Assembly: GCF_963678635.1 (NCBI RefSeq)
Contig: NC_087066.1
Coordinates: 43,947,624-44,011,623 of the forward strand
Origin: Symsagittifera roscoffensis
Taxonomy: Eukaryota; Xenacoelomorpha; Acoela; Convolutidae
Direction: 5' to 3'
Length of the DNA: 64,000 bases
Part shown: positions 52,401 through 64,000 of the stretch, piece by piece
Layout: each line of letters starts with the position of its first letter
Numbering within the stretch: the stretch's first letter is position 1
Made by a program: the position numbers and the translations under genes
The notes under the pieces: model-generated
What the model saw: only the letters and a program-made list of their open reading frames with translations
Told to the model about the DNA's origin: nothing
Database searches by the model: none

Positions 52401-55384
52401 TTCAACAGCTGACCCTATAACTTTATTTTGAAAATATTAGAGCTGTAGACGATTGTTTGACGGAAAAAAAAACGGTCCTCAATAATGATAAAGTAGAAAT
52501 TATATTTGAGAAAGAGGGTAGTTACAACTAAAGCTATTAGAAAAAAGAAACCATTTCACAAAAAAAGAACGCCGAGAAGACAAAAACTTCTGGCTGATTT
52601 AAGCAAATGCTCAAGCGAAATGGCTGTTGCAACAAAGTCAGAATACTTATTATAGCTAATTGTCTTTTACAACTTGCTGTTACTTTTTATTATTACTACT
52701 TAAAGTTTTCAAATAGTTGATTTTATCAAATACTCGTTTATCATTTACTTGAATGTTTTTAAAAGTAGCAACTTTCATGTTAACAGACTAAACCGACAAA
52801 CATAGCAGAAAATTTGAAAATGCACGCAATCTACTTCTCAAATCCAAAGTATTACCAGCCAAACCATTGATGACCCATCAAAGCCTAAAAACATTTTTTT
52901 GGCAAAAATATTAGAACAAAAGAAATTGGTAGAGCGCAGTTCCATAACAAGAAAGAAACCCACTAAACGATTTAAAAAAAAGCTCTTACAAACAAAATAT
53001 GAAAGAATTCTATATCCAGCCATAGTTGTAAAAAATAAGAAGCTTAATCAAAAACTCAGAAACGTTTTGCCTCATCAAAAAACTGAATTTGAATTCTTTG
53101 ATAGACATAAACAAAAATCCCTATTGATCGATCATTTGGTTGTTTTCAAGATTATTTTCATATTTAAAGTAATAGTTTCATTTTACACAATTTGTTATTG
53201 TATATTTACATGCAAGTGTGATTGTTGTTTTTTAAGTTATCATATTAATTTCAAATTGTAGCAAAAGGTATGTTCAGCCAACTGATTATTCTGTTTTTAA
53301 ATGACGGTTAAAAATCATCAATGGAAATAAATGTAAAACTACTAAAATTATTTTTTTATCTGAATGTCAAATACAACTGATATGAAGTTTTTGTCACAAA
53401 GATGCTAATTCCAAAACAATCTTAAACAAAAATTTTTGAGACAGATTTACCTCTAAGCTATTGAAACTAGCCTTAGCTATGATGAGTTGAGAGATTTTGA
53501 AAATTTAGATTTGATCTCTAAAAGGTAACAGTTTGACTGTTAGTAATAGACAATAGTTGCACTCAATGACGGTTTGTTACCATGTTAATTTAGTATAAGG
53601 CATATTTCGCCGAACGCTGAGCTTGAACTGACAGTAAAGGCTTAACAACCTGGCCAAAATTGCTGTATGAGAGCGTTCCTGCATTTTATCTTAGTTACCA
53701 TTTGCCAGTGAATCCAATCATAATAGTTTTTATTTTAAGAGATAAAAATGTTTTTAAAGAAATGTTCAAAAGGGAAAATTTTAAAACAAAAAAAATGTCA
53801 AAAAACTTTAGGAAAATTAAATTTAGTTTTAAGTAAACCAAACTACAAAAAACCTCCGAGTCGATTACATAATTAATTTATACAATGAAATTAATGATTA
53901 GGCTTAAGCTTCGATTTTTCAGCGTTAAACGTTTTTAGTATCAATTGATCACGGTTTGCAAACGTGGTGTATAGGGTTGTTGATAACTGCTTGTTATCTT
54001 TTTTATTTGTTGCTGTTAAGCGTACTTAATTGGATAAGTGGTAAAAACCGAAGCTTTTTTTCTCACCTAAAGAATTTTCTAATATGTTTAAGAGATAAAA
54101 CCCTCGGCGTAGTCGCTTGTGCGCTCAGATCTTGAATACTTTGCTGATAGTTTGCGTATTTTGTGTACACGTAATTAGAAATCTGAGCAGTTCTTATCTT
54201 TTTCTACCAGTTTCAACTTTGTCAAATATTCTGCAGTTATTGATAATGCGCAGCAAAAAAAAACTTTTTGTTTTCTTGGCAACTTGAACAGAGTATTTTT
54301 GTATGCAGTTATCGACAGAAAGATGTCATTTTAGCATAACAACAAAAGAAACGTTTCGAAGGTTTTTATCAACATTTTTTCTTAAAATTTCTTTTTGGAG
54401 TAACAATTTGAAGTAAACTTGTTTGACTTCTTCCTTAATGAAAAATTCAGTTTTTTTTGTCAAAATTTTGACGCTAATTGTCTATCAGTGATTGTGCGAT
54501 TAATTGTTGTGTTATCCCACAAAATGGTAGTGGGAAATCTGATTTCCGGCTTCTTATCGTGAGTTGAGTTTTTTGTGGGTTCAATGTCGTTTTGTTAGCA
54601 TTCCTCAATTTTTTTCTTTTTCATCTAGGTTCTCTCACATGAATCTTTTGGGCAGCTCAATTTCGTATAATCTGCTCATAGAATCTTTAATTATTCTTAA
54701 CTGTGTCTGATAAAATTGTTTATATAAAGCGAAAAATAGGACAAGTCATTTTGTAACGTTTTTTTACGCAGAATGGTGGGCTTGATTGGATCGAGATTGA
54801 CCAAAAATGCCATGTTATGTATTTTCAACCTGCTGGCAATATTAGTTTGAGTTTACGCAGGAAAACTCAAAAGCTTCCGGATTCTCCTACTTGTAGCATG
54901 TAATGTTATAATCTCATTTTGCAAAAAAACTTCAAACGCTTGCATTTAGGAACCTCAAGCGTGGAAGAAAAACGCCTCAGGAACTCATATAGAAGTTCTT
55001 AGTATCTGGTGCATGGCTGCATCTGGTGCATAACTGTGCTTAGTATCTGGTGCATGGCTATGCAAAGAAATATTATGTTTAAAATTAGCCGGCTTTTTCA
55101 AAACTGCTTCTGACCCAAAGCTGATGAATGCAATCCGTAAGAAAAGGAAACCAACGGTACCCAAACCGGATTAACCCAGTTTAAAACTGGATAATTTATT
55201 CTTTTGAAGACTATTATAAAGTCTAAGAAAGAAATAATAAAACACAAAAAAGTCGAAAGACAAACCCATACCACAAACAATTTGATTTTTGGAAAAAGGA
55301 CATAACCAACAAGACATAAGAAAAACCACAACAAACCCAACATAAAACGTTGTCACATAACAGGACCCCTCACAAAAACCGCAT
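52401..55384. other. Gene-less, AT-rich stretch
   Basis: I see no protein family or RNA gene. A 120-codon Lys-rich plus-strand frame at 52899-53261 ends in a hydrophobic, cysteine-containing stretch, but its base composition is that of the surrounding AT-rich DNA. Short duplicate AGTATCTGGTGCATGGCT occurs near 55000-55050. Confidence 0.4.
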
Positions 55385-55900
55385 GAAATCATACTCCCAT
55401 TCCTGGCCTAACCCACCAGGAAGGACGTCCTGAGCATGCTCTATAGCCGGCCTAACCCACCGCGCTACATCCACGCTTTGTGACCACACCTCTATTTTTA
55501 ATAAGAGCTACTCAAGGGTGAGTAACTCTTCAAAATAACCGAACTAAAACAAAAAGCTTTTGTGAAAACAACTAACTAAAATCATAATTAAAAAATATTA
55601 AACTAAAAAAAGTTTTATAAAATGTAAAATCACATGATGCAATACATAGATCAGAATACAACACCAAGGACGAACATCAAAAGACAAAACGACCCCACCA
55701 CACTCGAGAGAGAATGACCAACTACAATCAATATGCCGCTCACAATCACAACTCAAAGGATTTAGAGTACGACTTGACCTCGCAGAAAAGGACTTCATTG
55801 AACTAGACCAATGACCACCTCGATGACCCAAGTGTACGTACAGATCCGAGTAACCAGGCATCCCCTCCACGCACAATCTCCACGCCATTCCCAAGCTAGA
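55385..55900 (-). mobile_element. SINE-like element with tRNA-like head
   Basis: On the minus strand GGATGTAGCGCGGTGGGTTAG resembles a tRNA D-arm/box A. GGTGGGTTAGGCC is repeated 45 bp further on. The head shares GTGGGTTAGGC with the SINE at 27530-27730. A GC-richer body follows. No clear box B was found. Confidence 0.4.
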
Positions 55901-56972
55901 TCAGACACAAAAGAAGTTCTCCCCGAAGAACAGAAAAACCTGACATAGCCAACCATTCTGAAATCAGAATTGATTTTGTTGCAGAGACTCAGTCGTTGTC
56001 ACAAGAAGAACACAACGTCTTATGTCCCTAACTCCAGCTTCCTGAAACTTCTTTAACAAAGAAGAAGCGGAAGAAAATTATGATGTTCACCAAATACCAA
56101 CGTCCATCATCCATCCTTGAATTACAGAAGAACTGTTCTAAAAAACTCTGTAAAACCCGGATGGGTGGAACCTGATCTAAACTACATTTTATGATTGGAT
56201 AAATTAGATAATTTACCAATGTAAAGTATTTAATATTAACCAATCATGATCCATCTAACTAACAACCCACTTATTTGTAAGTGCTGAAGTTACTTGTAAT
56301 TTCAGCACCAGAGAGATTTGAATTTAACTTAGAAATTAGTTGGACTCTCCCGAGCACTTCAACAGCCGCAATAGACCAGTATACCCTAGATCTATTGAGC
56401 CTAGCAGAGACTAGTTAAACAACCTGAGACTAGATAGTATAAGAGTAAGATTAGGATCGGTATTAGACTAAGAAGTTGCACGAATCTATCCGGCCGAAAA
56501 TAAGATAGCGTGACGAGCAGACGGTGTACCCTATCCGAAATTACTCTATGAGTTAACCAACTCGGTCCTAACTCAACAGGGCGTAGTTATTTTATGCTTA
56601 AATCGAATTTTTTCATGAGGTTCTTTTCCAATTATTGATTTTTATTTTTAATTATTTTCAGAAACATTTTTGGATTTCTTTTGATTGATTTTATACGAAT
56701 TTCGATCTCTTTGTCTTTAATCACTTCATCGCCTTTTTCTATTTGAATAAAGTTCGCTCATGTAAATTTCGCAATATATTAAGTTCGCAATGTAAGTTCG
56801 CTCATTATTATTAATTTGTCTAGAATGTAGGTGAATAAGAGAATCGGACTACGCTTCTGACTAAGCCTACGACTAAGATTAAGAATCGGACTAAGCCTGA
56901 TAGCTATCATGGATCCTCTGGGGATCGCAGAAAAATCAGTAATTGTACTTATTATTACATTCTAACTCTACC

Positions 56973-57211
56973 ATGTGTATTCCTTTAGCGTTGAGTGCGA
57001 TGCAGAAGAGAGGCACGAGGAGGTTGTAGTATTCGTCCCACCTGTCCCCGAGGAACTCAGCAAGAATCTCTACATTCGCATCCAGATTCAGAGTCAACTT
57101 CAGCTGCAAGTTGTAACGCAGCCTCTCCTACAAAAAAATAACTTTGATGAAATACTTCAAGACGAACGATGGCCACTTTTTCGATTCCTAACCCCCCTTT
57201 TAAGCTATTAA
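56973..57211 (+). CDS. Unidentified exon-like ORF
   Basis: Preceded by a pyrimidine-rich TATTCCTTTAG acceptor-like site. It encodes SVECDAEERHEEVVVFVPPV and PEELSKNLYIRIQIQSQLQL with higher GC than its surroundings, then stops at 57209-57211. No family recognised. It might be a terminal exon of an unseen gene or a chance frame. Confidence 0.2.
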
Positions 57212-57351
57212 ATTTACTTGATCCTGTGTCCAAGAAAGGATTCTAATCTGGATTGAATTTTTTAACTGATAATTTAATATAATAATTTGCGTTTTCTGTA
57301 TAAAAGCGATTTGATTCTCATCCGACATTAGAAATGTACAATTTCTAGAAA

Positions 57352-57852
57352 AAAAAACTGCTCGTATCAGGGCAAAGCCCTGAACACTCCAATTGCTTTT
57401 TAAGGTTTATGGAGCAGTAGTAACATGAAAAAATTAAATGTAATAAAACAAAATGAAAATTTTTTTTCTAAAATTTAAAATTTGTTTATGAAATCATCCC
57501 CCCACACGCCATATAAAGTACAAAAGAATGAATTTTACCCCTGTTAACAAATCAATTATGGCATATAAGCTTCTTTCAACCAATTTGGAACGATTTCCAA
57601 GACGGATTAAATCTCTCCTCACGCGTTTATGGCGCGAAATATATCGGAAGTTAATTGTTCCAAATTGGCCAAAATGGCAATATTTATCCCCCCATAACTT
57701 TACAAAAAGTAATCACAGGTGAAATATCTTTTCAATTTTAGGCTCAAAACAACAATACTTTTTGAATGATATAAAAAAATTCCGTCAAAAATGACTAGTT
57801 AAAATTTGTCTGAAAAAAAACCCACCCCGACCACAAACAAACATTCTGCATG
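57352..57852 (+). mobile_element. Hairpin-ended element, copy G, 3'-truncated
   Basis: The 5' hairpin reads TCAGGGCAAAGCCCTGA (57366-57382). The body matches copies A-E up to CCCACCCCGACCACAAA. The 3' hairpin is missing. A hAT MITE follows at 57861. Confidence 0.75.
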
Positions 57853-57860
57853 ATTTGATA

Positions 57861-58293
57861 CAGGGGCGGATCTAGGATTTTCTCGAGGGGGGGGGGGGGG
57901 GGGTGGCGGATTTTCAAAAAATTTCCAAAATTTTGACGACCTTTTTTTTTTTTAGGTCGACCAAATTGATTTTTCGAGCTCTCCCAAAGCACTGTTTTGC
58001 CTCTATTTTGGCAAAATTTTCTGCGCCGCAGGCAAATTTTTGAAAAACAGTCAAATAGCCGTTTTTGGGCACTTTTTGAAAAATTTTGACAAAAAATTGC
58101 GTTTTTTTGGCGCGCGCTCCCCCTCAAAGTTAGTATATATTGGCGCCAAAGGCGCCTTTAGAAAAATTTTAGGGTCGGTCGGCCAAAAATGGATTTCTGA
58201 AAAAATATCAAAGGTCCCCTTTAGGTCGGCAGGGGGTCAAATCCTTGAGGAGAGGGCGTCCGCCCCCCGCCCCCCTCCCTGAATCCGCCCCTG
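57861..58293. mobile_element. hAT-type MITE with 8 bp target duplication
   Basis: 433 bp starting CAGGGGCGGATCTAGG and ending AATCCGCCCCTG. TIRs are about 11 bp. ATTTGATA occurs exactly on both sides (57853-57860, 58294-58301), the 8 bp duplication typical of hAT transposition. It has a G-run of 18 or more near its left end and no coding capacity. It is the best-preserved of at least four copies in the window. Confidence 0.93.
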
Positions 58294-59002
58294 ATTTGAT
58301 ACATGTATACACAATAGTCGTAGCAATACAATGCAAAATAACACTTGTAAACAGCTGTTACTTTACATTAGATTGCTACAACAATAGCAATTTCTGAGAT
58401 CAAGTGACATAGCGGTTAGCACGTTAAAACAAACCTCAAACTATCGGAAAACAGTTTTTGCCCAAAATAGCCTAGATCAGCTAATTGGTGATCAGAAGAA
58501 GCTCAAAAACATCCTTGCTTTATTAAGGCATTTCGAATGGCCAGATGTTTAGATTACAAGTTAAGCGTTTCTCGCCAGAAATTAAGCTTTTTTGGTTCAG
58601 TTTTATTCATAAATTGCTCACAAAGCAGTTTGCAACTTTAAAATTGATCAACTTCATCTGTAACTTATAGCGCAGCTTTTTCAAGAAAAACATAAGGACT
58701 CTTCTATCGGTAGGGCGACCATTCGTCGCAAGCGAACACTCGTAGCAGGTGCAAAAATGTTGTAAAGGAAACTTAAAATCGATTCATTGCTTTGCAGCTC
58801 CATGAAACGGACCAAGTTAACATCCTCTCCCCAAAGCAGTTTGTAGGTGGCGAGGATAATAACTTGTCCTAAGTTCGAGTTTTCAGCCAATCGAAAACGA
58901 GCATTTTACAGATTTAGTTCGGAAAACAAGACTCTACAATGGCTCAAACGTCGTTTTTGGTTGCTGGGCGAAACTAAATCAATTCGTTTTGATTTAGTTT
59001 TT

Positions 59003-59345
59003 GTTCCGACTTTCTAAGAAAGTGCGGAATATTTATACTTGGTTTAGTTTTTTTATTCACTCAATTTCCGACTTTTTAAGCAAGCTTTTTTGACAGAATT
59101 TTTGTTTGACCTGAAAATTATTGTTGTTGCGCTGCTTAAATATAGAAAAAATTTCACCTGTAATACTTTTGTGTGGACATATGGGTGTTTGAAAATTACC
59201 AATTTGGCCAGCTTGAGATAACTAACGCGCAATATCTTTCTTTTTATAAGATAAACGTGGATTAAATTGGTCCAAATTGAGTTGAAGGAAATAAATTGGA
59301 CGTATTTTTGGGTTACGAGACGCTAAACACATCCCTTTCTACTTT
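59003..59345 (-). mobile_element. Diverged copy of the hairpin-ended family, copy H
   Basis: Reverse orientation. It begins TTGTTCCGACTTTC, then keeps the order CACCTGTAATA, CCAATTTGGCCAG, TAACGCGCAATAT, TTGGTCCAAATTG. It is much older than copies A-E. Confidence 0.6.
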
Positions 59346-60960
59346 TTATAGCGCTCGGGCACAGAAACAAAGAAACAATTTAAAATATAGAATTGTGCTT
59401 TTTTCAATTTTTCGATCAAAATTTTTCAAACATTTTTTTATACTAAAATAGTTTATCAATCATTTTTTAAGCTAAAATGTCCAGTGACGAGTGGTCGTTT
59501 TTGGTAATGCTACCAATAGTCGCCCGTGACTAATCGTGGTTTGCGACAAATTATCTTTTCACGTTTTCTACCGTCCGTCCTCCCAACAGATACAAAATTC
59601 AATTTTATGGAGTAACTCTTGATTTTACGAACGTGTATAAGAAAACAAAATGTGTTTGAATTATGCATGAACTCACATACCATCTTTCATGCCAATTGCG
59701 AAACATAAATACTTTAAATTTGAAAAAATGCATGTGGTGGGGGTTAGTTTAGTGGTAGCAGAGCCAAAATAAGTCGCTCAAAATCCTTTTATTTTGAAAG
59801 TAAAAACAAAAGATGTTGAGATTAACCTCCAAAATGCTGACAATTTTGTCTCCAGTGAAGTTATTGACTTCCATCAATCTAAAAAGAGAATCTATCAAAG
59901 TGAACAGAATAAAATATTATAGGATAAAATTTTAAGATCGCAGGAAACTTCGATAAATTCCAGCATTTTTTGCCCTGGAGTTTAAATATTTTTAAATATT
60001 TTTTAAAAGGATCACTTACTCTTTGATGTATTCGTTTGCTCGCAAAATGTTTTTCGCATCTCTGGGATTTTGAAAGGCCTCATCGATTAAATTTTCGAAC
60101 CTGGAATCATTCAAGACTAAATAATTGGAAATAAATCTTTTTTTGTGTGAATTAAATTGTTTAAAAAACTACAGTTCCGAGGTGAAGTTAATTATCAGTG
60201 AAGTTTGGCCGCATTGAAGGTAAATTCAGTGAAAGAAAAGAATTCAGTGTTTTATAATAACTGATGAAAAAATTCGTTTTTGGCGAATCTTAATTTGAAC
60301 ATCTTCATAGGTGTCTCGTTATGATAATGAACTGATAGAGACTATTTTATTCTATTTCCGCGCAATTTAAGGAGCCCCCCCAAAAAAAAATGCTGCTTGG
60401 TTGAAGGGCATGGGTTAATTGATTGTTGCTGGGTAGTAAGAAGGGCTATAATTGGAAAGAGCCAACTTTGGAACCTTGATACAGTATTTGGATTGAGCAC
60501 TTCTGGAATCATGACCAGAGCATCTCTTCTGGAATGCACTCCATATATTCTTGGGTCACCACCTAGTGCCATCAAATTGACCTTTGACTTTGACTTTTGA
60601 GTGCTGCTCGATGTCTTCCGATGGATTGACCCTGAGTACTGTCTTATTCTATCGTCAAGGACACTCATAATTATTAACTATTACTAACTAACTACTGTTT
60701 TATATTGAATAACTAATAACTTAATGATGCTCATAAGACAGCAAATGTTTGACTCTAATTGTTGTCTAGAAATAATAGAATAATGAGTGAAGTTACATAG
60801 AATTAGTGGCAAAATGAACATTGACTTCAAAATCAAATGAGCATAACTTCAGAATCTTGTTTACCAACATCTCGAGATTATTGAAACAGGTTTAACACGA
60901 CTACTAGTTTAACTTGTACTTTTTATACTTTATCGCCAATTTATATATATACATATACTT
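59346..60960. other. Gene-less stretch
   Basis: No coding signal. A (TTTGAC)n-like run at 60575-60600 (TGACCTTTGACTTTGACTTT) could be the 3' tail of a short retroelement. The 67-codon open frame ending there is not convincing. Confidence 0.35.
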
Positions 60961-60965
60961 ATATA

Positions 60966-61090
60966 TTAAGTGATTTTTTTCTTTTTCTCGGAAGATTTGT
61001 TTTTCATTTCGCCTATTTTACTATGACTTTCGAACATCTCTAATTTATAGTTTTTCATGCAATATCTTTCTTTCGCACCACGCAGTCGTA
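60966..61090 (-). repeat. Inverted copy of the LTR-like repeat
   Basis: The reverse complement of part of 61420-61540 (CTGCGTGGTGCGAAAGAAAG ... TTCCGAGAAAAAG) with few differences. The two form an inverted pair with ~340 bp between them. Confidence 0.85.
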
Positions 61091-61116
61091 GCAGACACGC
61101 AGTCGTAGCAGTCGTA

Positions 61117-61160
61117 AGTGATTTTTTTCTTCTTCCGAGAAAAAGAAAAAAATCACTTAA
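61117..61160. other. Near-perfect 18 bp-stem hairpin
   Basis: AAGTGATTTTTTTCTT and its complement AAAAAGAAAAAAATCACTT are separated by a short CTTCCGAG loop. It is preceded by direct CGCAGTCGTAGCAG repeats (61083-61115). Confidence 0.7.
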
Positions 61161-61366
61161 TATATAAGCTGTCTTTGATCAAACACTTTCGAGAGATCGG
61201 CGGATAAGATAATGTAACAAAAATCAAATTTTTCAAATTTTATTTTCAAAAATCAAACTCTTTAGTTTTATTAAAAAGATCTGCCTGGTTGTTTGCAAAT
61301 CATATGTTCGAAAGAATATACAATGATAGCCGAAAACTGTGCAAGTCGCCAAGAACGTTCCGACCA

Positions 61367-61600
61367 TGGTCTTGAGAAAAAACAAAAGAAATTTTAGACA
61401 AATTAGTGTCGTTTTCTACTGCGTGGTGCGAAAGAAAGATATTGCATGAAAACTATAAATTAGAGATGTTCGAAATTCATAGTAAAATAGGCGATGTGAA
61501 AAACAAATCTTCCGAGAAAAAGAAAAAAATCCTTAAGAAAATCAAATGCATCATCCTTTTTGCAGAAAATTTTTGATTTTTGAAGTGTTTTATTTCCAAA
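61367..61600 (-). repeat. LTR-like direct repeat, left copy
   Basis: Matches 63774-64000 from CCATGGTCTTGAGAAAAAAC onward with scattered substitutions. If it is an LTR, this is the 3' one of a minus-strand element. Confidence 0.7.
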
Positions 61601-62158
61601 GTGGCGCATAAAATTTCAAAAAACTAACTTACTCGAGTAAAACTAAGTTTTCACGGCTTAACTTAAGCATAAATAAGCTATTGTAAGCGTGCTTGCTCAC
61701 CTATTTTGCACGAAACTAGGCCAAAAATCAAAACATCTCAAAATTTTCAGCTGTCATTTGAATCACAACTGAAAGTGTTTTATTATGATATATCACTTCA
61801 ACCCAATCGATGATTAATTCTGGTACCTGAATTTGCTTGGAAAACCAAAAAAGAGGGAAAAAATGAAAACACACCTGAATCCAAAGTTTTCCCTGTTCTT
61901 AATGGTCAAAATGCCTAATATTCCCCGCCCCCCGCCCTTGATCCGCCCGCTGGTGCTGATGTGGTTAGGTGTTTTTTCTCAGTAAACATGAATAAACAGT
62001 TTTACCATTCGATGCCAATTTTCCAACATTCCTGAGTCCGAACTCATTAAGTTTTTTTGCTATGAAATGAAATTTATTGACGAACTACACGAAATGATTC
62101 AACAGCAGTCTAATATAATGGTGTACATAGGTGAAGCTGTAAATGAGACTCGATTTGT

Positions 62159-63780
62159 CTACCCGAATCGGGAGTAATTAAGCTCCTGAACCTCGAACAA
62201 TGAAGCAAAGATTGTGTGGATCGCTTCGCAGATTCTCTTTAGAGGAAGCAACCCCATAAGCTTCACCGCTGCATGCAGGTGATCTTTCATGAAAAAGAGT
62301 AACTCATGCTCCCACGGGCTTTCTGACTTGATGACTACCACTAAGGTCAGCGTTTTGTTCAATTCCGACCCTGCTAACACCTATATGAGATGTTCCGACC
62401 AAAATAACCTGTTAGTTGAATCCATGAAGTCAGAGCTCGCAATGATAACCATTTTTACGGCTCCGGGGTCCTGTCGGTCACAGACTGCTAAAGCCTTCAG
62501 ATAACGGAGGCCCCGAGTTTTTTCCCGATTTTGAACGTCCTGCGCAGCTAACGATCTGCGTAAGCTGAGTTTTGAATGCCATTATTCGTGGGTCCAGAAA
62601 CTTGTTTGGTCATTCTCTGGGTGGAATTGGCTATTCAGACCTTCACCAAGCTGGTCCTGTGTTTTGGGAGGCTCTAATACCGTCCGTTAGTCTCCAGCTC
62701 CCATTGGTATTCTCGCGTTTACCGGACCAAAGATCCTTCCCTTTGGCAATCCTGGCAACTCGGCTATCTCTAGAGTGGTAGCTCGAAAAAAATGAGCTTC
62801 AAGAGCCTTCCGCCACTCCACGCAATAGGAATCACTCAAGCTCTCATGTGTCAAGCTCTTCACTTCTGGTGGTTACGCCGGCTCTTGTCAATCGACGGTT
62901 CCTATAGGTCAAATTACTTCAGTCGCTCAAGGTATCAAGATTTCGCTCAAGGTATCAAGGGCGGTTTGCGGTCTTCATCTCTCACTTCTGCTCATTTACC
63001 AAAGGTGGTTGATTAACAAAACATTGGAGTGTGCATGCTATTCTCCTCTCACTCTTGTGCGAGGTTGAGTTAAGATTCCTACTCCGCCCTCCCCAGCGCT
63101 ATTTTTGGAAAAACATCTCAAAAGGTCGAATCAAAAGGCCTTGATACACAGAAGATTGCATTCGGAGGCGGACCAAAATTGAGGCGTCCGGTCTGGACTA
63201 ATTCATTCAGGTGGGTCGATGCGATGCTGAAATATTTTATTTAACCATTCTTTGCATATTGGTTTATCAAAATGTATTACATACTTCGAGCTTCCCTCAG
63301 GTAGTGATTGCTCCAGTTTGCCAGTCACATCTAGCATCTCACGTTATCGCCATCCTTCATAATGTGTGGCACAGAGCAAATCGTGAGCACGGCGGGGTTG
63401 AAGTATCTTTCGAAGTACCGGCCTCTAGGTACACCGTTTGTCGCCGCCATTAGCGTCACAGTATTTTTTTAATGACCAAAATCTCTAGCGAGGTCAAAGT
63501 TTGAGGCATCGCCGCTCCAAAGAAATTCAAGACTCTGATTTGCCAATGAGCTGTCAATCCTGTTAACACCCTATTGAGGCTATCACCAGATATTGGATGA
63601 ACGTTTTCGTCGGGTGCGAGAGGCTTCTCCAGATAATCAGTTCAGTAAAGGTCTCAAAAGCCAATCTCCTGCTCTTCTGTGAGGCACTCCAACCTTTTCA
63701 GCTCTGCCTCTCTCTCGTAGCTGCCAGTCTTGTCCTTTTTGTAGTTTACAATGACTGCCTCGCGTACCTACCATGGTCTT
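62159..63780 (-). pseudogene. Unidentified decayed coding region
   Basis: On the minus strand long frames with codon-like composition run collinearly. From the right: VREAVIVNYKKDKTGSYERE, then DYLEKPLAPDENVHPISGDS, and, after a messy gap, SLSDSYCVEWRKALEAHFF through RYLKALAVCDRQDPGAVKMV to MKDHLHAAVKLMGLLPLKR. The last part is one frame of ~290 codons with only about four stops. I do not recognise the family. It sits between LTR-like repeats, so a retroelement origin is likely. Confidence 0.45.
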
Positions 63781-64000
63781 GAGAAAAAACAAAAGAAATT
63801 TTAGACAAATTAGTGTCGTTTTCTATTGCGTGGTGCGAAAGAAAGATATTGCATGAAAACTATAATTTAGAGATGTTCGAAAGTCATAGTAAAATAGGCG
63901 AAATGAAAAACAAATCCTCCGAGAAAAAGAAAACAATCCTTAAGAAAATCAAATGCATCATCTTTTTTTGCAGAAAATTTTTGATTTTTGAAGGGTTTTA
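63774..64000 (-). repeat. LTR-like direct repeat, right copy (runs off the window)
   Basis: At least 227 bp matching 61367-61600. It is truncated by the window end, so the outer boundary is unknown. On the minus strand it is followed directly by TGGTAGGTACGCGAGGC, which could be a primer-binding site. Confidence 0.7.

Noticed and set aside
52899-53261. 120-codon Lys-rich ORF with a hydrophobic tail
   Set aside because: Composition matches local A/T richness, no motif is recognised and no splice or promoter context supports it.

Overview
This is a eukaryotic (animal) window. It holds one well-conserved host gene and about 38 kb of transposon-rich, AT-rich DNA. The host gene is a neurabin/spinophilin (PPP1R9 family) orthologue on the + strand, with 13 coding exons between 4980 and 25241. 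All exon junctions have GT..AG borders and the phases agree, giving 4092 coding bases (1363 residues). It encodes an N-terminal actin-binding-like region, an acidic region, a PP1-docking KVVF motif, a PDZ domain, a long coiled coil, a low-complexity region and a C-terminal SAM domain. A single neurabin-type gene, long-diverged repeats, Penelope, BEL/Pao and Ty3 elements, and the lack of any recognisable vertebrate repeat suggest an invertebrate. I cannot name the phylum from sequence alone.

Region by region. 1-4000: the 3' part of an endonuclease-type LINE (- strand, zinc knuckle plus restriction-like endonuclease, TAC microsatellite on its 3' side), abutting a Penelope-like element (- strand, PHD finger, YVDD reverse-transcriptase core, GIY-YIG nuclease) with terminal direct repeats and a hammerhead-like motif. 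4000-4980: a dispersed SINE-like repeat and the 5' flank of neurabin. 4980-25310: neurabin. Its introns carry a ~320 bp tandem duplication, a ~5 kb FLYWCH/MULE DNA transposon whose 5' part is amplified four times in tandem, hAT-type MITE copies and a 74 bp exact direct repeat either side of exon 11. 25310-31000: a decayed BED-finger transposase start, two Grainyhead-like palindromes, and a 1.83 kb tandem duplication containing a tRNA-derived SINE. 31000-37000: a heavily decayed BEL/Pao retrotransposon.

38240-41290: a cluster of ~528 bp non-autonomous elements. Each has a hairpin near both ends; one copy is nested in another and one is a foldback. 42400-44330: a 1.3 kb TA-flanked inverted-repeat element with two ~546 bp internal repeats, and two small foldback elements. 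45344-51462: a complete-length Ty3/gypsy-type retrotransposon with 213 bp LTRs, interrupted by several frame breaks and lacking one catalytic aspartate. 51840-52400: decayed non-LTR reverse transcriptase. 55385-55900: SINE-like. 57352-58293: another copy of the hairpin family and a textbook hAT MITE with an 8 bp target duplication. 60960-64000: LTR-like repeats enclosing an unidentified decayed antisense coding region that continues past the window edge.

Only neurabin looks functional. Everything else with coding potential is mobile-element derived, and most is clearly inactive. The most novel-looking items are the 528 bp hairpin-ended family (its nested copy fixes the boundaries and shows no target duplication), the retrotransposon whose gag start codon straddles the LTR/primer-binding-site junction, the PHD-Penelope open frame, and the tandemly amplified transposase fragment in a neurabin intron.
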